Origin: an uncultured Collinsella sp.
Lineage (GTDB): Bacteria > Actinomycetota > Coriobacteriia > Coriobacteriales > Coriobacteriaceae
Length of the DNA: 6,055 nucleotides
NCBI GenBank assembly: GCA_900752345.1
Contig: CAADVA010000120.1
Location: forward strand, 1 to 6,055
Direction of reading: 5' to 3'
The notes beneath the pieces were generated by a model. That model saw nothing but the letters and a program-made list of their open reading frames with translations. It had not been told where the DNA came from and searched no databases. A program made the position numbers and the translations under genes. How positions within the stretch are numbered: the first letter of the stretch is position 1; the number at the start of each line of letters is the position of its first letter. Shown piece by piece: positions 1 through 5,959 of this stretch.

Positions 1-64
1 GCGGGCGAAGCCGGTGCGGATCCGCGCAGCGGATACGCGGAATCCTATACGCCGCACCAATTGA
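1..64 (+). other. Edge sequence, possibly the 3' end of an upstream gene or element
   Basis: All three forward frames stay open from the window edge across the tRNA-like fragment. They stop at 62-64, at about 140 and at 148-150. The frame ending at 62-64 would finish a protein inside the tRNA-Arg-like sequence. The reading could therefore be the C-terminus of a gene whose end was created by insertion, or simply noncoding. The 6-bp hairpin ATCCGC/GCGGAT (20-25 and 29-34, loop GCA) sits just before the duplicated tRNA end. Nothing identifies a product, and the window edge prevents a decision. Confidence 0.2.
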
Positions 65-96
65 CTTTAAAGCTCCCGGCAACGGGGGCTTTTCTT
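40..96 (+). repeat. Truncated copy of the tRNA-Arg 3' end plus its terminator
   Basis: The first 20 bp (40-59) are identical to positions 275-294 of the intact tRNA-Arg(ACG): T-loop end, T-stem 3' half, acceptor 3' half and CCA. The following 37 bp match the tRNA's downstream region with six mismatches and include the same stem-loop terminator. To the left of 40 there is no T-stem 5' half, anticodon arm or D arm, so this is not a functional tRNA. It is either the far-end attachment scar of an element that integrated into a tRNA-Arg gene, or the decayed remains of a tandem tRNA-Arg copy. The fragment lies upstream of the intact tRNA, so an element joined to this scar would lie to the left of the window. 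Confidence 0.8.
70..96 (+). terminator. Rho-independent terminator behind the tRNA-Arg remnant
   Basis: A 9-bp stem AAGCTCCCG/CGGGGGCTT with one T-G wobble and a GCAA tetraloop (79-82) is followed by a T-rich tail. It is nearly the same hairpin as the one behind the intact tRNA-Arg. It would end any transcript entering from the left of the window. Confidence 0.8.
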
Positions 97-176
97 ATAT
101 CGCGATGCGTCGAAGATTGCATCAAGTGGTCAAAAATGAGTAAAAATTAAATTTGATAACTTTTTTCGAAAAGTGC

Positions 177-205
177 TTGACCAATATTCAGTCCATGTGC
201 ATAAT
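177..205 (+). promoter_or_regulatory. Promoter of tRNA-Arg
   Basis: A -35 box TTGACC (177-182) and a -10 box CATAAT (200-205) are separated by exactly 17 bp. This places transcription start near 212, a few bases before the mature tRNA 5' end at 218. An A+T-rich tract (about 137-172) precedes the -35 box and could act as an UP element. It includes the small inverted repeat CTTTTTTCGAAAAG. Both boxes match the housekeeping sigma consensus well. Confidence 0.75.
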
Positions 206-217
206 AATCAACAAGTC

Positions 218-294
218 GCGGCGTTACCTCAGCTGGATAGAGGGTCTGACTACGAATCAGAACGTCATAGGTTCGAATCCTATACGCCGCACCA
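218..294 (+). tRNA. tRNA-Arg(ACG)
   Basis: A complete cloverleaf can be folded by eye. The acceptor stem GCGGCGT (218-224) pairs with ACGCCGC (284-290). The D stem is CCTC/GAGG (227-230 and 240-243). The anticodon stem is TCTGA/TCAGA with loop CTACGAA, giving anticodon ACG (252-254). The T stem is ATAGG/CCTAT around TTCGAAT (272-278). The discriminator is A291 and CCA is encoded at 292-294. ACG, with the wobble A normally edited to inosine in bacteria, reads CGU, CGC and CGA arginine codons. The gene stands alone with its own promoter and terminator. Its last 20 bp are duplicated at 40-59. Confidence 0.97.
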
Positions 295-304
295 TTTGAG
301 CTTG

Positions 305-333
305 AAGCCTCCGGCAACGGGGGCTTTTCTTTT
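305..333 (+). terminator. Rho-independent terminator of tRNA-Arg
   Basis: A 9-bp stem AAGCCTCCG/CGGGGGCTT with a GCAA loop (314-317) is followed by TTCTTTT. It lies 10 bp after the tRNA CCA end and closes a single-gene tRNA transcription unit. Confidence 0.88.
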
Positions 334-484
334 ACGCCGGCACTCGATATTTGATACGCGACCGGAATCGTGCACCTCCGCCCGCGGGAGACTATTTCTT
401 ATCGACTCGTGTAAGATTCCGAGTAGGTGTCGCGGCCCATCCGCGGCCACTCCTTCTTTCAACGACTGATCAGGGTGATATTTC

Positions 485-2926
485 GTGGCAGAGCGTCCGA
501 CATACAAGCTCAGGTTTCTCGACCCCAAAAAGCGTTTTCCATCGATGCCAGAGCAGCCTGCGGGGCGCTCATATGGTGTTGTCTGGAAAGTCTTTGGCGA
601 GGACCCCAAAGAGTCGTGCTATGTCGTCGAATTCGTCGGCAAAACTCACATATCGCTCTTGGGCTACGTGAGCGTGTCGGGCAAGGTTTATAAGGTTGAT
701 CGTCCTGTTCGGGAAGTACCGTTGCCCGAGGACCCTGACATGGAGCTGGTCCTTCACGAGTCCGATTCCAGTATTGGCGAGATTATGGTGAGGGAAGCTA
801 ACGGTGCAATGCGCGCGTGTGCGCGAACTGCCGGCTCTCCCGAAGGCCCCATGCGCGAGCAGTCCGACCACGAGACATGGAATTCGACCCGCGCCCTTCC
901 TTTCGGCGAGTTCATGGCCTCGATGTTCTTGCGCTACGTGATATTTGCCAACTCCGAAAGCGCTCTTGCGAACACGGCGGGCGTCGACGGTCTCGATGCA
1001 GACATGCAAAACGTTGTCGACAAGATCAAACTCGTAAAGTTGCCCGAGCCGGTCGAGGTGTTTTTGGGCTTTGACACGGCACCGCTCCCCGATGCTATCG
1101 AGACGCTGCTTTACCGTGTTGACCATGCCGAGAATCCGAGCGGTATCGAGCGCTATGCCGCCGCCCTTATGAGCGAGATCGACTTACCCCGCCTGCGCAC
1201 CATTGCTGCCAAGTCCGAAATGAGCCTAGCGCGCATCGACCGCTCAAAGCTGTTCTATCTCAATTTTGATCGCAGCCTGCTGGACCAGGACGAGATTGAC
1301 ATGCTGCTTGCCATCGAGTGCCGTCTCAATCGCCTCTCTGGCATCCTTGAACGCATCGGGGCCGGATTGGTCCCGGCGGCATCCTCGCCGAGCCTTGAGG
1401 GCTGCGCGCTCTTTGACGCGTGGCATATCGCCAAGACGACCAACGATGTTCCCCGACTGCTCGATACGGCCTCGAGCGACAACCCGTGGGGCAAACCGGG
1501 AACGGTGGCTTGCCAGCCGGGCGGTGAGTGGGATGTGCGCAGCCGCTTCGCGCGTATTGTCGAGGCACTTAACGTGGTCACACGGCTCGACTATACCTAT
1601 CGGGCAAACGTTGCCGAGGGGATTATGCTCGTTCGGTTTGGGCACTCTGTCGTGGATGCCATGCCACAACGTGAATACGACGCCCAGGATGATGTTTGGC
1701 GCGAGTTGGACGAGAGTGCGCGTGCGATTTGGGCCGCGGAGCACGACGCGCGCGTGGCGCTTACGCTGGCAGCGGCTTGCTTTGCCGCAGGTGCCTGCAT
1801 TGCGCGCTGCTATGTTCAGATTGCGGCTCCCGACGGCGAGCAGGGCGAGCGCGTCATTGCAACATATTCCTTTGGGCGTGCGGCCTATCTGGCCAATTGC
1901 GTGCCTGTCGCCAAGGATCTTGAGAGCATGGATATGGACGATATGCCGTGCAAGCGCATGCTTGAGGCATATGAGTCGGATGCGCCGGATGCGATTGAGC
2001 CTGCGGAGGTTCACGCTCGCCCGCGTGACGACCACCGTTCGCTGCCGCCGGCGTTGCGCGACCTGCTGCTTGCCGATACGGCTGATGAGCTCGAGGTCAT
2101 GGAGATGGACGATGACCCGTATGTGGCGCGCGTCGTTGAGTTGCGCGAGCAGGCAAAAGTTGACCGTGCAAGCGCGTTTGAGGGCTTCTCCCGTCTTGTT
2201 GAGGAGTTGGAGGCTAAGTGCGCCGTTGCCGAGCTTTTGGCAACGGGTCCGGTCCAGACGCAGTTTTGCGACAACCAGCTGGTACGCATGGTGCTGCCGG
2301 TAATGGAGGAAGACCGCTCCGTTCGTATTTTGCGTGCTCCCGATGCGCTGTACTTTGCCCAGCACGAGATCTGCAGTTATTACGCCGAGCAGGAGGATTT
2401 TGAACGGGCATTGCCCGAGGTGCGTCGTCTTTACGATCTGGCTCGCTCGTCCATGCAGTCGCACTTTGCGCTCATCAACGTGCTGGCGCGCCTGGAGCGC
2501 TTTGACGAGATTATCGAGGTGGCGCGCCACGGCCTGCGCATTGCCAGTGACCGTTCCGCAATCGGTTATCTGTTCTATCGTCTGGCGTTTGCCTATTGGA
2601 ACTGCGACCAGCTCGAGCTCGCGTTGGCGTGCTACCGCCTCGTGCCGCGCGGCGAGGAGTCGGGTAGCAGCGCGCTGGAGGAAATGCAGGGCCTTATGAA
2701 CGAGATGGGCGTCAATGAGCCGCCGACGTTCGAGGATGCGGTTGAGACCATCCGTAAGGCCGGGCTCGAGCTGCCTCCCGTGTCCGCCGTGACCAACCAG
2801 CTGGCGGATGCCGCCGTGCAGCTGGTCGATAACGGCTTCTTTTTCCTGGCGCGCGTCTGCATCTTCCAAATGTGGCGCACCATGGGCAACGATGAGCTCG
2901 GCTCCCTCAGTCGCTCGCTGGGGTAG
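485..2926 (+). CDS. Large TPR-like repeat protein of unknown function (813 aa)
   Basis: I do not recognise a named family for the whole protein. The GTG at 485 is the only reasonable start: an in-frame TGA lies at 476-478, a modest Shine-Dalgarno AGGG (472-475) sits 9 nt upstream, and the next ATG is 20 codons in. Residues 1-100 are beta-rich and charged. Residues about 420-445 form an alanine-rich hydrophobic helix that contains an Arg, so a membrane span is doubtful. Two very acidic linkers lie near 480-510 and 535-550. Residues about 623-725 contain three helical hairpins of TPR type; the last (FAYWNCDQLELALACYRLVP) fits the TPR pattern of small and aromatic positions best. No signal peptide or catalytic motif is visible, so a cytoplasmic scaffold or partner-binding role is the most that can be inferred. 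The steady G/C preference at third codon positions supports this frame over a long overlapping minus-strand frame. No clear terminator follows. A chromosomally encoded, lineage-restricted protein is likely. Confidence 0.85.
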   Translation: MAERPTYKLRFLDPKKRFPSMPEQPAGRSYGVVWKVFGEDPKESCYVVEFVGKTHISLLGYVSVSGKVYKVDRPVREVPLPEDPDMELVLHESDSSIGEIMVREANGAMRACARTAGSPEGPMREQSDHETWNSTRALPFGEFMASMFLRYVIFANSESALANTAGVDGLDADMQNVVDKIKLVKLPEPVEVFLGFDTAPLPDAIETLLYRVDHAENPSGIERYAAALMSEIDLPRLRTIAAKSEMSLARIDRSKLFYLNFDRSLLDQDEIDMLLAIECRLNRLSGILERIGAGLVPAASSPSLEGCALFDAWHIAKTTNDVPRLLDTASSDNPWGKPGTVACQPGGEWDVRSRFARIVEALNVVTRLDYTYRANVAEGIMLVRFGHSVVDAMPQREYDAQDDVWRELDESARAIWAAEHDARVALTLAAACFAAGACIARCYVQIAAPDGEQGERVIATYSFGRAAYLANCVPVAKDLESMDMDDMPCKRMLEAYESDAPDAIEPAEVHARPRDDHRSLPPALRDLLLADTADELEVMEMDDDPYVARVVELREQAKVDRASAFEGFSRLVEELEAKCAVAELLATGPVQTQFCDNQLVRMVLPVMEEDRSVRILRAPDALYFAQHEICSYYAEQEDFERALPEVRRLYDLARSSMQSHFALINVLARLERFDEIIEVARHGLRIASDRSAIGYLFYRLAFAYWNCDQLELALACYRLVPRGEESGSSALEEMQGLMNEMGVNEPPTFEDAVETIRKAGLELPPVSAVTNQLADAAVQLVDNGFFFLARVCIFQMWRTMGNDELGSLSRSLG

Positions 2927-3016
2927 GGGCGATATAGAGGGGCCGCACTGCGCTATTTGTATCGGCGCGGGCGGGAGGACCCGGCAGGATCGGTAAGGCA
3001 TAAAGCCGCCGAGCCT

Positions 3017-3073
3017 GCTAAAACTGTTAAACTCTGCTAAAGTTGCTAAACTTTGTTAAAGTTGTTAAAACTA
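3017..3073 (+). repeat. Six GYTAAA half-sites in three 19-bp tandem units before the ATPase gene
   Basis: GCTAAA or GTTAAA hexamers begin at 3017, 3026, 3036, 3045, 3055 and 3064, an alternating spacing of 9, 10, 9, 10 and 9 bp. They form three degenerate 19-bp units starting at 3017, 3036 and 3055; neighbouring units match at 15 and 14 of 19 positions. The array also contains short inverted pairs, for example AACTTT GTT AAAGTT. It ends just before the ribosome-binding site of the ATPase, in core promoter territory. A tandem operator bound on one face of the helix is a natural reading. Autoregulation by the ATPase's winged helix is possible but unproven. Confidence 0.7.
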
Positions 3074-3075
3074 GC

Positions 3076-3083
3076 AGAGGAGG
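3076..3083 (+). promoter_or_regulatory. Strong ribosome-binding site that fixes the ATPase start
   Basis: AGAGGAGG lies 5 nt before the ATG at 3089. This strong Shine-Dalgarno decides against the in-frame TTG at 3053. That TTG falls inside the repeat array, has no comparable site, and would add 12 residues encoded by the repeats. Confidence 0.8.
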
Positions 3084-3088
3084 GCAGA

Positions 3089-4171
3089 ATGACGAAAGCT
3101 GTTAACCCCTTTAAGCCAACGGCGGGCATGAATCCGCCTGAGCTTATCGGACGGGACACTGTTTTGGATGACTTTGCCGAGGCTCTTGAGAATGGTCCTG
3201 GTGCCCCCGATCGACTCATGCGCATCTCGGGCGTCCGAGGCACAGGTAAAACGGTGCTCCTTAATGCATTGGGTGACCTTGCACGCAAAAAAGGATTCGA
3301 GGTCGTTGACGTTGCCTCCAATGCTGGTTTTTGCAATAGAATCCTCGAGGCTCTGCAGCGAAACGTTCGTCTTGAATCAATCTCGATTTCTCCATCGATT
3401 TTAGGGGTCAGCCTTGGCTCCATGGAGATGTCGAAGTCGGCCTCTCATCTGGGCGAGGCGATGTACGATGCTGCGAAGCGCGGTGGTCTGCTCATTACGC
3501 TCGACGAGATCCAGGATGCCTCAACTGAGGAAATGCGCGAGCTAGGCAATGAGATGCAGCTCTTGATTCGCCAAGGAGCGAATGTCGCTTTCGCTTTCGC
3601 CGGGCTGCCGACATCGGTAGATGGCGTGGTGGTGGATGATACGTTGACGTTCCTTCAGCGAGCCAAACATGTTGAACTTACTCGGCTTTCCGATTTTGAA
3701 GTTGGCGGATCGTTTGAGGATACGATGAGACGAGCGGGCAAGGAGCTCGACAAAGGTGCCGCTGAGCTATTAACAAAAGCTTCGGCAGGCTATCCCTTTA
3801 TGGTCCAGCTGGTCGGATATTACGCTTGGCAGGTTGCTGCGCGCAGTGGGGCGGAGGGTGTGAGCGAAGAGGCGGCTCGTAAGGGTATCCAGGCGGCTCT
3901 TGATAGCTTTAATGCTATGGTGATTGCCCCAGCGCTGCGCAGGGTGTCGGAACGGCAGTTTCAGTATCTCGCGGCGATGGCTCAATGCGAGGGCGTCGAT
4001 ATCGCCAACGGCGATATCGCCAAGAAGATGGGTTTGTCGGCGAACAAAGTTGGGTCATATCGCAAGCGCCTGATCGATGCGGGGTTGATTGAGCCCGCGG
4101 GCTATGGCTGTGTTTCGTTTGCAATTCCGTACATGCGCGATTATCTGTTGGAGACCGTTCGAGAGGACTAA
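3089..4171 (+). CDS. Orc1/Cdc6-like P-loop ATPase with C-terminal winged helix (360 aa)
   Basis: This is a predicted cytoplasmic AAA+/STAND-type ATPase of the archaeal-ATPase (AAA_16/ATPase_2-like) group. Residues 18-40 (PPELIGRD onward) form the usual entry helix. Walker A is GVRGTGKT (48-55). Walker B is LLITLDEIQDA (134-144), with D139 and E140 as the expected Mg-binding and catalytic acids. The strand VAFAFAGLP (166-174) matches the sensor-1 region. Residues about 225-270 look like the helical lid, including GYPFMVQLVGYYAW. Residues about 284-355 form a winged helix-turn-helix with NGDIAKKMGLSANKVGSYRK as the recognition part. Relatives include replication initiators and solitary bacterial ATPases of unknown role; this one has no visible partner gene. 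It is preceded by an ordered repeat array that could be its operator and followed by a perfect palindrome. Its synonymous choices look less G/C-biased than those of the preceding gene, which would fit an accessory gene. The fold is confident; the cellular function is not. Confidence 0.88.
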   Translation: MTKAVNPFKPTAGMNPPELIGRDTVLDDFAEALENGPGAPDRLMRISGVRGTGKTVLLNALGDLARKKGFEVVDVASNAGFCNRILEALQRNVRLESISISPSILGVSLGSMEMSKSASHLGEAMYDAAKRGGLLITLDEIQDASTEEMRELGNEMQLLIRQGANVAFAFAGLPTSVDGVVVDDTLTFLQRAKHVELTRLSDFEVGGSFEDTMRRAGKELDKGAAELLTKASAGYPFMVQLVGYYAWQVAARSGAEGVSEEAARKGIQAALDSFNAMVIAPALRRVSERQFQYLAAMAQCEGVDIANGDIAKKMGLSANKVGSYRKRLIDAGLIEPAGYGCVSFAIPYMRDYLLETVRED

Positions 4172-4220
4172 TAAAGAATGGGCTGTCCGCGCTGTCGCTG
4201 GGGCCGTCCTTGTATCTTTG

Positions 4221-4275
4221 TCTCAATCTGTAACATCTGGAGGGGATTACGGCCTGCAGATGTTACAGATTGAGA
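4221..4275. repeat. Perfect 19-bp inverted repeat downstream of the ATPase
   Basis: The left arm TCTCAATCTGTAACATCTG (4221-4239) and the right arm at 4257-4275 are exact reverse complements around a 17-nt spacer. A shorter alternative right arm, TGAGAC (4284-4289), can pair with GTCTCA at 4220-4225. No U-tract follows on either strand, so it is not a standard intrinsic terminator. It begins 50 bp after the ATPase stop codon. The form resembles a REP-like or small MITE-like interspersed palindrome, or an RNA hairpin that protects the transcript end. From memory, similar palindromes recur between genes in Collinsella, but I cannot verify this here. Confidence 0.8.
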
Positions 4276-4296
4276 TGATTGACTGAGACGTTTACT

Positions 4297-4318
4297 GGTA
4301 AAAGAGAGGTAAAAGAGG
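4297..4318 (+). repeat. Two tandem 11-bp repeats upstream of the tRNA-Ser promoter
   Basis: GGTAAAAGAGA (4297-4307) is directly followed by GGTAAAAGAGG (4308-4318), with 10 of 11 positions identical. The pair ends about 20 bp before the tRNA-Ser -35 box. It could be an A-rich activating tract or a chance duplication. No function can be assigned. Confidence 0.5.
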
Positions 4319-4337
4319 AAACGCCTCAAAATTCCCC

Positions 4338-4366
4338 TTGCCCAACTTCGGCTGTTTGGTTACTAT
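4338..4366 (+). promoter_or_regulatory. Promoter of tRNA-Ser
   Basis: A -35 box TTGCCC (4338-4343) and a -10 box TACTAT (4361-4366) are separated by 17 bp. Transcription would start near 4373, about 8 nt before the mature tRNA. The spacing matches that of the tRNA-Arg promoter in this window. Confidence 0.65.
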
Positions 4367-4380
4367 AGAACGGCTGTTAC

Positions 4381-4471
4381 GGAGAGCTGACCGAGAGGCC
4401 GAAGGTGCTCGCCTGCTAAGCGAGTATGCCCCAAAAGGGCATCTGGGGTTCGAATCCCCAGCTCTCCGCCA
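4381..4471 (+). tRNA. tRNA-Ser(GCT)
   Basis: The acceptor stem GGAGAGC (4381-4387) pairs with GCTCTCC (4461-4467). The discriminator is G4468 and CCA is encoded at 4469-4471. The anticodon stem CTCGC/GCGAG closes the loop CTGCTAA, giving anticodon GCT (4415-4417), which reads AGC and AGU. The long variable arm typical of class II tRNAs is a 6-bp hairpin, ATGCCC/GGGCAT (4426-4431 and 4437-4442). The T arm is TGGGG/CCCCA around TTCGAAT. All identity features of a serine tRNA are present. Confidence 0.97.
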
Positions 4472-4485
4472 GTATGACTTTGAAG

Positions 4486-4513
4486 AAGGGTCCCATTTGG
4501 GGCCCTTTTTTAT
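4486..4513 (+). terminator. Rho-independent terminator of tRNA-Ser
   Basis: A 9-bp stem AAGGGTCCC/GGGGCCCTT with one T-G wobble and loop ATTT (4495-4498) runs directly into a T-tract (4506-4511). It begins 15 nt after the CCA end and closes a one-gene unit. Confidence 0.9.
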
Positions 4514-4647
4514 TATCAAGAATGGCGGCTGGGGATTAGAGTCCGAAAGGGCGTGAACATTAGGCAAACACGGGGCGCTTGAAAACGGGGAGACCCAGGC
4601 GTGCTCGTGCACCCCGGTGTGGGGTTCCGAGGGGATGGAGTAGAAAT

Positions 4648-4780
4648 ATGGTAAAGGTCGGGCTGCGTAAGCCGAATCTAAAGACATCACTCAAGGCAAG
4701 AACGACCGGCAGAGCGAAGCGCGCGGTAAGGCGGGCGATAATCCCCGGCTATGGTAAGAAGGGCATGGGGTGGATCAAAA
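4648..4780 (+). pseudogene. Displaced 5' part of the TM2-domain gene (conserved basic N-terminus)
   Basis: ATG at 4648 has a GGAG Shine-Dalgarno (4637-4640) 7 nt upstream. The first 44 codons give a strongly basic sequence containing KARTTGRAKRAVRRAIIPGY and KKGMGWIK. Together with the NPKKAAYNAVYSRTT read in the next frame, this recalls a motif I know from short basic leader regions of Gram-positive membrane and phage-like proteins, of the form ARTTG...GYGKKGMGW(I/V)K(N/D)PKKA.YN.VY..TT. The motif is split exactly at the AAAA run 4777-4780. Reading AAA (4777-4779) and then AAT from 4779 restores IKNPKKAAYN. One extra A would fuse the halves into a single 383-residue protein. Without that, this frame runs on to 5118 as low-quality sequence. 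Confidence 0.7.
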
Positions 4781-5798
4781 TCCGAAGAAGGCTGCTTACA
4801 ATGCCGTATACAGCAGAACGACCGTCGGAGTTGGGGATGTCGCTCGCGCCGTTGCTAAATCAGGCGCTCGGAGCTCGGCGTCAAGGACGTCCTCAATTAC
4901 TGTTTCATCGCATGAAATTACACCTTTGGCGAAGCCTGAACAGAAATCTCTCACTCGAGAGATTACGTCGGTTGACAGGGCAAACAAGGCGCTTTTGCTA
5001 TGCTTCCTTCTTGGGTGGTCGGGCGCTCGTAGGGCGTATGCACGGATGTGGGGTAGCTTCTTTCTATATCTCTTTACCTTTGGCCTTTTTGGATTTGGTT
5101 GGCTGTTTGATATTGTGACACTACTGATGAGACGCTCCGAGCTAAGGCGTCTCGGCGACAGTGATCCGACTCAACAGCAAGCGCCATGTTCCGTTGATTC
5201 TACATTCGATCGAAATGTCGCCGACTCCGGAAATTGGGAACAGCGTGGAGATGGGGAGGCTGCGGCTCGGCTAGAGCTTCAACGTAAAAACCGTGCCTAT
5301 ATGGAAGAAAACGGCATCGACGTGGAGATGTTTACCGAGGAAAAGGTCGCGGCGGACGCCTTGCGAACCATTGAGTCGGTATGCCCGTGCATGCTTAGGT
5401 TTGACCGAGGCATGAGCGAAGAGGAGCCAAGCATCAGCTTTTGCTCTCCAACAAAGACGGGGAAAATGCCCAAGAATGTCGTCGAGGCCCGCATTTACCA
5501 TCAGGATGTGAAGCTATTGATGGATTCCCACGGCTTCGAATTGCCGGAGTATGGTGACAGCATCAATGTCATGATTAGTTATCTAGCTGATGGGCGCATA
5601 AATAAAGTCGATATCCATGGGTTCCATAATGGCCGCTCCGTTAGTGTCTCCATTCGCAGGCGGAGCGACGATCTTGTTATGACGAGTGCGGGCACCATCG
5701 GAGAAACGGGTGCCTGGCAATCGCTGTGTCCTGGGGCAGACCCCTCAGCTGGGGATCTTTTCAGGGCCTTGACCAAGGAGGTCGAAAGGATCTACTAG
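4770..5798 (+). CDS. TM2-domain membrane protein with unknown C-terminal domain, apparently frameshifted at its 5' end
   Basis: The intact frame encodes 342 residues from GTG 4770. A possible Shine-Dalgarno, AAGAAGGG (4756-4763), lies 6 nt upstream, so internal initiation is conceivable. The likely original start is ATG 4648 in the +1-related frame. Residues about 72-120 form a TM2 domain: a first hydrophobic helix starting KALLLCFLLGW, a basic turn GARRAYARMWG, then a second helix ending GLFGFGWLFDIVTLL with the signature Gly-Trp and Asp. The protein should sit in the cytoplasmic membrane as a two-helix hairpin. Residues about 121-200 are a polar, charged linker. Residues about 205-342 form a soluble domain of mixed alpha/beta character (for example SINVMISYLADGRINKVDIH) that I do not recognise. 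It stands alone between the tRNA-Ser terminator and a convergent gene. Its base composition looks less G/C-biased than that of the TPR gene. The TM2 assignment is confident; the function is unknown. Confidence 0.83.
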   Translation: MDQNPKKAAYNAVYSRTTVGVGDVARAVAKSGARSSASRTSSITVSSHEITPLAKPEQKSLTREITSVDRANKALLLCFLLGWSGARRAYARMWGSFFLYLFTFGLFGFGWLFDIVTLLMRRSELRRLGDSDPTQQQAPCSVDSTFDRNVADSGNWEQRGDGEAAARLELQRKNRAYMEENGIDVEMFTEEKVAADALRTIESVCPCMLRFDRGMSEEEPSISFCSPTKTGKMPKNVVEARIYHQDVKLLMDSHGFELPEYGDSINVMISYLADGRINKVDIHGFHNGRSVSVSIRRRSDDLVMTSAGTIGETGAWQSLCPGADPSAGDLFRALTKEVERIY

Positions 5799-5901
5799 CA
5801 TGCCCGGTGGACCCGTTTTCAAGGTCCGAAAAGACACAGCGAAGGTAAACGGCTAGCAATGTCGCTTTGGTGATTCTGACGCATCCCGTTTAAGAGGTAT
5901 T

Positions 5902-5930
5902 CAAAAAGAGGCGCCCCGTTGGACGCCTCT
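5902..5930 (-). terminator. Rho-independent terminator of the minus-strand gene
   Basis: Read on the minus strand, AGAGGCG (5930-5924) pairs with CGCCTCT (5913-5907) around a 10-nt loop, which can add two inner G-C pairs. A run of five T follows (5907-5903). The hairpin lies about 30 nt after the stop codon of the partial minus-strand gene. On the plus strand no T-tract follows, so it would be a weak terminator for the TM2 gene. Confidence 0.75.
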
Positions 5931-5959
5931 CCAATCTCAAATGTAATGTTCCCCCAGCC

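Noticed and set aside
351..417. Possible promoter for the TPR-like gene (TTGATA at 351, TAAGAT at 412)
   Set aside because: TAAGAT is a fair -10 box, but no -35 box lies at the correct distance; TTGATA is far too distant. The evidence is too weak to annotate.
173..469. A plus-strand open frame running through tRNA-Arg and its terminator
   Set aside because: It is a translation of the tRNA and the hairpin behind it, with no coding character beyond them.
1244..3001. A 585-codon open frame on the minus strand opposite the TPR-like gene
   Set aside because: It mirrors the plus-strand gene. Its predicted protein is rich in His, Arg, Gln and Leu with no recognisable domain, as expected from the complement of a G/C-biased gene. 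The plus frame has a start signal and plausible repeats.
4315..4327. GAGG/CCTC hairpin followed by T residues on the minus strand
   Set aside because: A 4-bp stem is too short, and there is no minus-strand gene for it to terminate.
4292..4690. A 132-codon minus-strand open frame across tRNA-Ser
   Set aside because: It contains the RRAGDSNPR-type sequence that arises when a serine tRNA is translated in antisense, a known false gene type. It also crosses the tRNA and its terminator.
4579..5118. The whole 179-codon frame as a gene of its own
   Set aside because: Only the 4648-4779 part looks like protein. After the AAAA run the reading is the shifted shadow of the TM2 gene, and the frame's first ATG (4579) lacks a ribosome site.
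5809..5827. GGACC/GGTCC hairpin after the TM2 gene as its terminator
   Set aside because: The stem is only 5 bp with a 9-nt loop and no T-tract, so it is not convincing.
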